Shown here: one piece after another, positions 53,392-59,238 of the stretch
Numbering within the stretch: the stretch's first letter is position 1
How the letters are laid out: the number at the start of each line of letters is the position of its first letter
From: Rheinheimera tangshanensis
GTDB taxonomy: Bacteria > Pseudomonadota > Gammaproteobacteria > Enterobacterales > Alteromonadaceae
Length of the DNA: 64,000 bases
Reading direction: 5' to 3'
Assembly (NCBI RefSeq): GCF_014645135.1
Contig: NZ_BMLH01000008.1
Location: 62,001-126,000 of the forward strand
The notes under the pieces: generated by a model
The model's input: only the letters and a program-made list of their open reading frames with translations
Database searches by the model: none
Told to the model about the DNA's origin: nothing
Made by a program: the position numbers and the translations under genes

Positions 53392-55518
53392 TCAGGCGCA
53401 TTTAGCCGCGAGTGCCGCATGATACTGTTCAGTGATATCCAGAATTTTTCCCTGATGCAACTGCACTATGCGATCAGCGCTACGAATCGTCTCTGGACGA
53501 TGAGCGATAATAATCCTGGTCATGTTCAGTTGTTTAATAGCGCTGTTTACATGGTGTTCCAGTTGTACATCCAGGTTACTGGTTGCTTCATCAAGAAACA
53601 GGATTCTAGGACGTCGGTACAACGCTCTGGCTAGCAGGATCCTTTGGCGCTGACCACCGGAGAGTGAACTTCCCATATCTCCAATTAATGCGTTGTACCC
53701 CATAGGCATAGCAGCTACATCCTGGTGTATACCTGCCAGTTGCGCACAGGCGACAACCTTTTCCATATCCATTTGTGGGTCAAAGAAGGCAATATTCTCA
53801 GCCAGAGAGCCTGTCATCAACTGATCATCCTGCATAACAGCCGCCACCTGCTGGCGATACTGACGCAGACCCAAATGACGGATATCTGTACCATCAACTT
53901 CAATTTTACCGTTTTCTGCCGACAATAATCCCAGCATCAGTTTAGCTAATGTCGTTTTACCTGCACCGGAAGGGCCGATGATAGCGATACTTTCACCCGC
54001 TTTCACTTCAAAATTCAGATCATTAAATAACAAGGGGTCCGTTGCTGAATAGCGATAACATAAACCACTAACTTTAATAGCCCCTGTAATTTCTCGTTGC
54101 TGACCAACCCCACCTTCATTTTCTTTTTCCGTCAAAGCGATATCCGCCAGCCGGTTTAAATGCAATCTGGCCATATACAATTGCACTACCTTCTCAATTA
54201 AGGCTGCAGTTCGCTCGGTAAACTGGGTTTTATAGGTGATAAAGGCAAACATCATCCCAACACTCATCATGCCATCCATCACTGCATAAGCTGCCAGAAA
54301 AATCACCAGCGTATTTTCAATACCAAATAGTAACTGGTTAATCGTCTGATAAGAGATCTGCCATTTACCTAGTCGAAAGTTTTCGTTGATCGTGTCGGCA
54401 AAACGATTTTGCCACAGATTCAAACGCTGACTTTGCTGACCAAATAGTTTGATACTCTGCATGCCCCGCACTGTTTCCATGAAGTTGGATTGCTCTTTAG
54501 CGCTGGCAATAATACTAGCCTCGGTCCGTTCACGCAGGGGTTTGTAAAGAGCCCAACGTAGCAGAGCATAAAGCAGCACAGCGACAATCACTACCACAGC
54601 CAATTGCGGGCTGTAGATAAACATCATAACCAGTACCGTAATGGCCATAATGCCATCAATGACGCCTTCAACCAGGCTTGTTGTCATCAGCTCTCTTACC
54701 TGAGCCAAAGAACCGAAACGCGATACAATATCGCCGATATGACGTTTTTCGAAGTAACTGAGTGGCAGATGCAATAGATGCCTGAACAAATTGGTTGCCA
54801 TCTGTAAATTCATCACAGACCCCAAATGCAAAATAACCCAGCCTCGTAACGCTTGAGTGATCACTTTGAGTAACATCATCAAACCAAAACCCAGCGCAAG
54901 AACAGTCAATAATGGTTGGTCCATACTGATTAATACGTCATCAACAACCAGTTGCATATAGTAAGGAGACGCCAGCAAAAACAATTGCAACATCAATGAC
55001 AGCGCGAAAATCTTCAACAACGAGGGGACCAGACCTTCAACCCGACTCCAAAAAGCGGTTAAGCCAAGTTTGACCCTTTCATCAACTTTTTTAAATTCCT
55101 GAGTAGGTTTCATCTCCAACGCAACACCGCTGAATGAGGTGGAAACCTCGTCCATAGCAACCTTTCTTTCACCGGCACCTGGGTCAAGAATCACAATATG
55201 TTTGGCTGATACCTTCTTCAGCACCACGAAGTGGTTCATATTCCAATGTAAAATGCAGGGGAGCTGTAACTGGCTTAAGTGCTCTAAGTCAAGGCGGAGC
55301 GCACGCCCAGCCAAACCCAATTGATCACCCAACTGCATTAAATGTTGCAGATTGGCTCCTTTAAGTGACACCGCGTATCTGTTTCGCAGAGTACTTAAAT
55401 CCAGCTGATGGCCATGATGATTCGCAATCATCGCCACACAGGCCAAACCACATTCAGCGGCTTCAGATTGATAAATAAGTTGCACCTGATATCCCTCAAA
55501 GTTACTTCTGGCAGCCAA
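53392..55518 (-). CDS. C39-peptidase ABC exporter (PCAT, CvaB-like)
   Basis: A 708-residue bifunctional exporter. The N-terminal C39 protease has Cys in 'SEAAECGLACVAMIANHHG', His in 'LHWNMNHFVVLKKV' and Asp in 'IVILDPGAG'; all three are intact. A six-helix ABC transmembrane domain (about 160-440) comes next, then the nucleotide-binding domain with Walker A 'GPSGAGKTTLAKLM', signature 'LSGGQRQRILLARAL' and Walker B 'ILFLDEATSNLD'. It would cut double-glycine leaders and export the cores through HlyD and an outer-membrane channel. It sits next to nine leader-bearing peptides and the graspetide precursor. A lux box lies 58 bp upstream. Confidence 0.95.
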   Translation of the reverse strand: MAARSNFEGYQVQLIYQSEAAECGLACVAMIANHHGHQLDLSTLRNRYAVSLKGANLQHLMQLGDQLGLAGRALRLDLEHLSQLQLPCILHWNMNHFVVLKKVSAKHIVILDPGAGERKVAMDEVSTSFSGVALEMKPTQEFKKVDERVKLGLTAFWSRVEGLVPSLLKIFALSLMLQLFLLASPYYMQLVVDDVLISMDQPLLTVLALGFGLMMLLKVITQALRGWVILHLGSVMNLQMATNLFRHLLHLPLSYFEKRHIGDIVSRFGSLAQVRELMTTSLVEGVIDGIMAITVLVMMFIYSPQLAVVVIVAVLLYALLRWALYKPLRERTEASIIASAKEQSNFMETVRGMQSIKLFGQQSQRLNLWQNRFADTINENFRLGKWQISYQTINQLLFGIENTLVIFLAAYAVMDGMMSVGMMFAFITYKTQFTERTAALIEKVVQLYMARLHLNRLADIALTEKENEGGVGQQREITGAIKVSGLCYRYSATDPLLFNDLNFEVKAGESIAIIGPSGAGKTTLAKLMLGLLSAENGKIEVDGTDIRHLGLRQYRQQVAAVMQDDQLMTGSLAENIAFFDPQMDMEKVVACAQLAGIHQDVAAMPMGYNALIGDMGSSLSGGQRQRILLARALYRRPRILFLDEATSNLDVQLEHHVNSAIKQLNMTRIIIAHRPETIRSADRIVQLHQGKILDITEQYHAALAAKCA

Positions 55519-55575
55519 GGCGTCCCCAGAACATCAAACCTAGTGAGATTGTGATAGAAAACCGCAGGCTACATA

Positions 55576-55595
55576 AGCTGGTATATCTGACAGGC
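55576..55595 (-). promoter_or_regulatory. lux box 3 (exporter promoter)
   Basis: On the plus strand AGCTGGTATATCTGACAGGC, with CTG-N10-CAG. It is 58 bp before the exporter start; -10-like TATCAC at 55556-55551 on the minus strand. Confidence 0.75.
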
Positions 55596-55596
55596 A

Positions 55597-55622
55597 AAGA
55601 AAAACCGCAGCGAAGCTGCGGT
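55597..55622 (-). terminator. Terminator of the five-peptide operon
   Basis: Stem ACCGCAGC / GCTGCGGT with a 3-nt loop followed by TTTTTCTTT on the minus strand, 10 bp beyond the last peptide stop. Confidence 0.88.
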
Positions 55623-55631
55623 CTTGAGAAC

Positions 55632-55754
55632 TTAAGGATATAAATATCCACCGTTGTAATACTCCAGCCACTCCTGATAATCCATTCCAGGGGTGTAGGC
55701 CAGAAAAGCCCCACCAAACACATGGGTCAATTGACTTTTATTCAGCTCTTTCAT
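55632..55754 (-). CDS. Double-glycine leader peptide (microcin-like), 40 aa
   Basis: The leader MKELNKSQLTHVFGG (15 residues) ends in a GG cleavage site. The core of 25 residues is aromatic: AFLAYTPGMDYQEWLEYYNG then GYLYP. It has five Tyr and one Trp. It is the last of five peptides in a row under lux box 4. The leader 'M-K-E-L' opening matches the peptides at 56641 and 56841. It would be processed and exported by the adjacent C39 ABC exporter; its activity is unknown. Confidence 0.78.
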   Translation of the reverse strand: MKELNKSQLTHVFGGAFLAYTPGMDYQEWLEYYNGGYLYP

Positions 55755-55766
55755 TGTGTACCGCCA

Positions 55767-55883
55767 TTAAAGAGCTAATTTCACGACTATTTTAATTGGA
55801 TTAGGGATACATCCTTCACCATTTTCGCCTTCCCACACACCTGCAGCAACAAGAGTGCAATCAGCTATCTGCATTATTTTCAT
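55767..55883 (-). CDS. Double-glycine-type leader peptide, 38 aa
   Basis: Preceded by AATGGAGATTATAAA, the ribosome-binding stretch shared by several peptides of this locus. The leader MKIMQIADCTLVAAG ends in Ala-Gly rather than Gly-Gly, a tolerated variant. The core is VWEGENGEGCIPNPIKIVVK followed by LAL, with one Cys. It ends 12 bp before the next peptide gene. Confidence is lower than for its neighbours because of the AG site and the odd leader. Confidence 0.62.
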   Translation of the reverse strand: MKIMQIADCTLVAAGVWEGENGEGCIPNPIKIVVKLAL

Positions 55884-55919
55884 TTTATAATCTCCATTAG
55901 GATTAAGATATCCAGACTA

Positions 55920-56027
55920 TTAGGGATTTAAATAATCTAACCAATCTTCCAGAACATCCCGGATATGATCGGCAATTGAGCCACCATTCACAGCATTGCA
56001 TTCAGAACTATTCAACGTTTTCACCAT
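55920..56027 (-). CDS. Double-glycine leader peptide, 35 aa
   Basis: The start has GAGGAGGG directly upstream. The leader MVKTLNSSECNAVNGG carries the 'VNGG' site seen in four other leaders of the locus. The core SIADHIRDVLEDWLDYLNP (19 residues) is strongly acidic and would form an amphipathic helix. It overlaps no other gene and is 7 bp from the next peptide upstream. Confidence 0.75.
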   Translation of the reverse strand: MVKTLNSSECNAVNGGSIADHIRDVLEDWLDYLNP

Positions 56028-56034
56028 ACCCTCC

Positions 56035-56145
56035 TCAATTTAAAAGATTTCTGATGATATCAATGAGCCTTAACTCACTGTCGTGAGGTGTAAAAGTAGT
56101 ACCGGCTGATATCTTATTACATGATTCAGGATCTAAAATTAACAT
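56035..56145 (-). CDS. Double-glycine-type leader peptide, 36 aa
   Basis: The leader MLILDPESCNKISAG ends in AG and shares the 'E-S/C-N' pattern with the peptide at 55920. The core TTFTPHDSELRLIDIIRNLL plus N ends in an amphipathic helix like its neighbours. CTGGAG precedes the start. It lies between the 40-aa peptide at 56172 and the one at 55920. Confidence 0.65.
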   Translation of the reverse strand: MLILDPESCNKISAGTTFTPHDSELRLIDIIRNLLN

Positions 56146-56171
56146 AAAAACTCCAGGTTAAACTTGCTAAC

Positions 56172-56294
56172 TCAAGGTTCCAAAATCATGTCAATGATTC
56201 GTTGTATAGAATCCAGAGTCGCATATACTGCATCTTTTATAGACCCACCGGATACCATCTCTATGTCGTTCGATTTAATTTCTTTCATAACCAT
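56172..56294 (-). CDS. Double-glycine leader peptide, 40 aa
   Basis: AAGGAG lies 5 bp before the ATG. The leader MVMKEIKSNDIEMVSGG has the 'V-S-G-G' site typical of class II microcin leaders. The core starts SIKDAVYATLDSIQRIIDMI and ends LEP; it is helical and, like the 55920 core, begins with Ser-Ile. It is the first gene after lux box 4, 121 bp downstream of the box. Confidence 0.78.
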   Translation of the reverse strand: MVMKEIKSNDIEMVSGGSIKDAVYATLDSIQRIIDMILEP

Positions 56295-56414
56295 CAACTC
56301 CTTATCGAGTTTAAAATTGATTAAATGTCATTAAAAATAACCTCGCCCACATCTATTTGAACCAACAATCCATAGATGACAAATAAATAATATATCCAAC
56401 ATCAAAAAAAACAA

Positions 56415-56434
56415 AGCTGATAAATGTTACAGGT
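56415..56434 (-). promoter_or_regulatory. lux box 4 (five-peptide operon promoter)
   Basis: On the plus strand AGCTGATAAATGTTACAGGT, with CTG-N10-CAG. A strong -10-like TATATT lies at 56394-56389 on the minus strand. The leader RNA would be about 90 nt. Confidence 0.8.
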
Positions 56435-56603
56435 AATCTCTATATTCTATTAAAAACATCTGCCGCATAAAAAATAAGCCCAATCTGAAATAGAATAAAT
56501 ATTGATTTCATGGCATGAATTATACGTGAGTGTCAAAAAGATAAAATGTATTGCAAAGATAACCAGATGCCTGGATGTTGTGGAAAAACAGAGATTGATT
56601 AGT

Positions 56604-56640
56604 AAAAGGTGTAGCCACCAAAATGACTACACCTTTTTTA
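56604..56640 (-). terminator. Terminator after the 56.6-57.0 kb peptide pair
   Basis: Stem AAAGGTGTAG / CTACACCTTT, directly after the stop at 56641; T-runs on both strands make it potentially bidirectional. Confidence 0.85.
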
Positions 56641-56772
56641 TTAGCAATGGATCCAATGTGCTAACGCATTACCGATCGACTTGCCAGTTTCATATAAAAC
56701 ATCGACAACTTCACCTAAACCCAGTACACCGCCATTCACATCTTCAATTTGTACAATAGTTAACTCTTTCAT
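56641..56772 (-). CDS. Double-glycine leader peptide, 43 aa
   Basis: GAGGTG lies just before the start. The leader MKELTIVQIEDVNGG is almost identical in style to the neighbouring MNELTFQQVQDVNGG and to class II microcin leaders (M-R-E-L-x...V-S-G-G). The core VLGLGEVVDVLYETGKSIGN then ALAHWIHC is Gly-rich, amphipathic and ends in Cys. It is the second gene of a two-peptide unit under lux box 5. Adjacent paired leaders suggest a two-peptide bacteriocin, by inference. Confidence 0.82.
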   Translation of the reverse strand: MKELTIVQIEDVNGGVLGLGEVVDVLYETGKSIGNALAHWIHC

Positions 56773-56840
56773 TTTTCACCTCGATTAATTTATTTTTCTA
56801 TAAGTTTGTTTTAATTATTAAATAATTACTTATAAAATTA

Positions 56841-56978
56841 TTAGTGCTGGCTGATATGATCTAGATAGCCAGAAACAATGCCAGCCAAAACTATTGCACC
56901 AGCTACTGCAGCAGCTGCCGCAAAAGGACCAATCCCACCATTTACATCTTGTACTTGTTGAAAAGTAAGTTCGTTCAT
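56841..56978 (-). CDS. Double-glycine leader peptide, hydrophobic core, 45 aa
   Basis: The leader MNELTFQQVQDVNGG is followed by a very hydrophobic core, IGPFAAAAAVAGAIVLAGIV then SGYLDHISQH. The Ala/Gly-rich stretch resembles the membrane-inserting part of class II microcins. TTAATGGAGAAATAAA precedes the ATG. It is the first gene after lux box 5 and the conserved leader hairpin at 57006. Confidence 0.84.
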   Translation of the reverse strand: MNELTFQQVQDVNGGIGPFAAAAAVAGAIVLAGIVSGYLDHISQH

Positions 56979-57005
56979 TTTATTTCTCCATTAAGTTGAT
57001 TGTTT

Positions 57006-57028
57006 ATCGGAGCCAGCAAGCTGCCGAT
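57006..57028 (-). other. Conserved 5' leader hairpin, copy 1
   Basis: On the minus strand ATCGG-(CAGCTTGCTGGCT)-CCGAT, between lux box 5 and the peptide start. The loop AGCTTGCTGGCT is identical in the copy at 57765. Confidence 0.6.
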
Positions 57029-57062
57029 GAAAAAAATGTAGCTTGTTATTTGAATATAAAAA

Positions 57063-57082
57063 AGCTGGTAGTTATGACAGGT
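57063..57082 (-). promoter_or_regulatory. lux box 5 (peptide pair promoter)
   Basis: On the plus strand AGCTGGTAGTTATGACAGGT, with CTG-N10-CAG. It is 85 bp before the start at 56978; -10-like TACATT at 57040-57035 on the minus strand. Confidence 0.82.
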
Positions 57083-57484
57083 TTTGAATGATGACTTGGA
57101 GGAAAATAGAAAATTAATGGAAATATAGAACGGAATGAATCAGTATTTTTATATAGGTAGTAACGCGACCGGGGTTAGAAAAATATTAGCCTTGCGGAAG
57201 ATCATGAATAGTAGCGTTTATATTGACGACACAACCATGAACCTCATCAGCCACCTAAAGTTTGATGTGAAAAAATCAATTGAAAAGCAGATGCCCAGTG
57301 ACTGGTGAAATGTTTAAAGAAATGCGGCTCACCGGATTGGGCAATACTGAAACTGCAGACATTTGAATGTACTGGAATTGATGGCTATGAAACTGGTTAG
57401 CTCAGTCATGAAGCTATACATCACTGCCTGCGCTATGACTGCAGCAGGCAGTGAAACAAAGGGATTGGACACCCTTTTTTAAAT
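57083..57484. other. Non-coding stretch upstream of lux box 5, with terminators
   Basis: No gene is supported. A hairpin AAAGGG/CCCTTT (57459-57480) just after the stop at 57485 is a probable minus-strand terminator. A perfect 10-bp inverted repeat TCACTGCCTG / CAGGCAGTGA (57421-57454) lies beside it. A 34-codon plus-strand frame at 57205-57309 has little support. Confidence 0.5.
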
Positions 57485-57607
57485 TTACAGGTTGTGGATA
57501 AACTCTTTCCCGCCACCAAACTCATACCACAAAGCGACACCAACAGGGATCATCCATAATGCAGCACCGTTTACAGCATTTAAATCTTCAACTGATAATG
57601 TAGTCAT
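57485..57607 (-). CDS. Double-glycine-type leader peptide, 40 aa
   Basis: AAGGAG precedes the start. The leader MTTLSVEDLNAVNGA has the 'V-N-G-A' variant known from Gram-negative microcin leaders. The core is ALWMIPVGVALWYEFGGGKE plus FIHNL, hydrophobic with two Trp and a Gly-Gly-Gly turn. It is the second gene of a pair under lux box 6, starting 11 bp after the first. Confidence 0.78.
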   Translation of the reverse strand: MTTLSVEDLNAVNGAALWMIPVGVALWYEFGGGKEFIHNL

Positions 57608-57618
57608 GCTCATTCTCC

Positions 57619-57738
57619 TTATTTAAAAGCGTTATAAAGTTCGAGAGCAATAGCTACAAGAGCATCGCCTAAGCTAGGAAGTGGAACTTCAACTCCACCA
57701 TGAACACTTTCCAGGTTTTCGTTATCTAAAATATGCAT
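57619..57738 (-). CDS. Double-glycine leader peptide, 39 aa
   Basis: ATTAATGGAGATTAAA precedes the ATG. The leader MHILDNENLESVHGG ends in GG; the core VEVPLPSLGDALVAIALELY plus NAFK is acidic and helical. It is the first gene after lux box 6 and leader hairpin copy 2. Confidence 0.8.
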   Translation of the reverse strand: MHILDNENLESVHGGVEVPLPSLGDALVAIALELYNAFK

Positions 57739-57764
57739 TTTAATCTCCATTAATTTTTACGGTT

Positions 57765-57790
57765 TACCGGAGCCAGCAAGCTACCCGATA
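57765..57790 (-). other. Conserved 5' leader hairpin, copy 2
   Basis: On the minus strand TATCGG-(GTAGCTTGCTGGCT)-CCGGTA, between lux box 6 and the peptide start. A T-A pair in copy 1 is T-G here, so pairing is kept. Confidence 0.6.
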
Positions 57791-57823
57791 ACTTAAATGT
57801 ACAGAGACATGATTCATGATGAA

Positions 57824-57843
57824 AGCTGTTAATTCTGGCAGGT
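57824..57843 (-). promoter_or_regulatory. lux box 6 (upstream peptide pair promoter)
   Basis: On the plus strand AGCTGTTAATTCTGGCAGGT, with CTG-N10-CAG. It is 86 bp before the start at 57738; -10-like TACATT at 57801-57796 on the minus strand. Confidence 0.8.
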
Positions 57844-57998
57844 AGTCTTTGTGAAAAAAAGCTAGAAGCAGGGCGGTAAAGGTTTAAAAAGGGCCTGTCA
57901 AAGCGCTCCTCAATTCATTCTGCAGGTGGTTTTAAATTTTGGGGAATGAGCACTCCGTTTTCATTTCATCAGCCTCCCCAAAAATCAGTATAAACAAT

Positions 57999-58041
57999 GC
58001 AGCAGAAAACCCGGCTGAGGCGCTCAGGCGGATTTTCTGCT
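57999..58041 (-). terminator. Hairpin after the 53-aa gene
   Basis: Outer stem GCAGAAAA / TTTTCTGC with an inner CTGAG/CTCAG stem, 9 bp beyond the stop at 58051. The minus strand ends in TTTTCTGC, a terminator-like form. Confidence 0.6.
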
Positions 58042-58050
58042 TTATCAGCA

Positions 58051-58212
58051 TTAAGCGGAGTCTTGCGATGTCTGTTTATAGTATTCCTGTGGAGGTTGCT
58101 GAAGCTGCATGTAGCTAACTGTCGTGTTTTCTACTTCACTGACAAGCATATACAAAGCAGACGCCTCTATATTGTTTACAGAGTGTGTAATCCCTGTTTG
58201 ACTTATGTTCAT
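58051..58212 (-). CDS. Unrecognised 53-aa small protein
   Basis: GTGGAGATGAAT precedes the ATG, resembling the ribosome-binding stretch of the leader peptides. The protein (starts MNISQTGITHSVNNIEASAL) is hydrophilic, rich in Gln, Ser and Tyr, with no GG site and no membrane helix. It lies between LuxR and the first peptide pair on the same strand. It may be a regulator, a decayed precursor or spurious. Confidence 0.42.
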   Translation of the reverse strand: MNISQTGITHSVNNIEASALYMLVSEVENTTVSYMQLQQPPQEYYKQTSQDSA

Positions 58213-58236
58213 ATTCATCTCCACTAACTTAGTAAA

Positions 58237-58253
58237 GAGACAGTGATTCTGTC
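58237..58253 (-). terminator. Short hairpin after luxR-type gene
   Basis: AGACAG / CTGTCT with a 5-nt loop and TCTTT on the minus strand, directly after the regulator stop. Confidence 0.5.
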
Positions 58254-58257
58254 TTGG

Positions 58258-58905
58258 TTAAACATAAATGTGACCGCCAGCTACGCATTTACTTATCGCC
58301 TGCTGTCGATTACAGCTATTTGTTTTTCGAATACAGTTACCCAGATGAAAGTTAACTGTGCGTTCCGAAATCGACAGAATTTGACTAATCTCCCATGACG
58401 TTTTGCCTTTCGCTGCCCAAACAAGGCAAGCATGCTCACGGCAAGTCAGCATAAAGTGTTCAGTCTGCTCACTGACTCTCATGAAACGATGTATGGCTTC
58501 ATACAAATAATTTGCCACAATAGACCAATACCAGGCGATTTGTTGTGCCATAGTGGCCTGCTCAGGCTGTAAGCCAATGATTAACGCAGCAGCCTCCAAT
58601 CCATTCCCCCGGAGGGGAACTACCAGCGCATCGGAAACTAAGTCAAGAGCAGGCTCTAACTCCGAACTTAATGCTGGAGTAAACCGCTTCAGACAAATTT
58701 GTCTGAGTGCAGTTTGACTGGCTACAGCCTTAAAGTCGTCTGTCTGACTGGCAGCAACAATATCTCGTTTATCGTCAGCATGCCAAAGGACCAAGCCACA
58801 AAACTTATATTTATATTGCATTTGCATGGTATTAAAAAAATCTGCAAGCTCGTCAAAAGATGTCATAGCCTGCAGTTTTTTCACCATAGGTTCCAGTTGA
58901 CTCAT
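58258..58905 (-). CDS. LuxR-family transcriptional regulator with divergent sensor domain
   Basis: A 215-residue protein. The C-terminal helix-turn-helix is typical of quorum-sensing LuxR proteins: 'LTCREHACLVWAAKGKTSWEISQILSISERTVNFHLGNCIRKTNSCNRQQAISKC', with the invariant Glu, Leu and Gly. The N-terminal part (about 1-145) has the length of a short autoinducer domain, but I cannot find the usual W-x3-Y...D-P acyl-homoserine-lactone pocket residues. No luxI gene is in the window. Six lux boxes downstream are its likely targets. It starts 24 bp after the small secreted-peptide gene. Confidence 0.88.
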   Translation of the reverse strand: MSQLEPMVKKLQAMTSFDELADFFNTMQMQYKYKFCGLVLWHADDKRDIVAASQTDDFKAVASQTALRQICLKRFTPALSSELEPALDLVSDALVVPLRGNGLEAAALIIGLQPEQATMAQQIAWYWSIVANYLYEAIHRFMRVSEQTEHFMLTCREHACLVWAAKGKTSWEISQILSISERTVNFHLGNCIRKTNSCNRQQAISKCVAGGHIYV

Positions 58906-58929
58906 AACAACCTCTTTTACAACAAGTAG

Positions 58930-59130
58930 TTAATCTTGTTTTGCTGTCACGCCACTTGCCTCAGCATAATCGTGTGGTGGTGGTGGTGCACAATTTTGCA
59001 GGAACCAAATACATTGCATTGGCTTTGCCTTTTTCAGGTCATCATCTTTTGTCTCACTGGCTACCGCACCGCCCGCTATGAACAAAGCCAGTAATAAGGT
59101 GAAAAGTATTTGAACATATGTTTTTGTCAT
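58930..59130 (-). CDS. Small secreted peptide with two cysteines, 66 aa
   Basis: TAGGAGC lies 7 bp before the ATG. A Sec signal peptide (about 1-25, 'ILFTLLLALFIAGGAVAS') leaves a mature peptide of about 41 residues with 'MQCIWFLQNCAPPPPHDY': two Cys six residues apart and a tetra-proline. I do not recognise a family. It is directly upstream of, and probably co-transcribed with, the LuxR-type gene. It could be a signal, an inhibitor or a regulated product. Confidence 0.65.
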   Translation of the reverse strand: MTKTYVQILFTLLLALFIAGGAVASETKDDDLKKAKPMQCIWFLQNCAPPPPHDYAEASGVTAKQD

Positions 59131-59238
59131 TTTGTAGCTCCTAGTGTTGGTGTTGAATTTCAGAACAGTTTCAGACTATCCATGCATTCATCCCATCACA
59201 ATAACCGAGGAGTTACCTTCAAGTGACTTTACTGACAC

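Noticed and set aside
57205-57309. Plus-strand 34-codon frame with GGAAG before the ATG
   Set aside because: No leader motif, no family match, lies against the direction of the locus; could be a remnant but cannot be supported.
57997-58227. Plus-strand frame of 76 codons over the 53-aa gene
   Set aside because: Basic, Cys/Leu/Arg-rich translation with no ribosome-binding site; it lies antisense to a frame with a better start context and covers a terminator hairpin.
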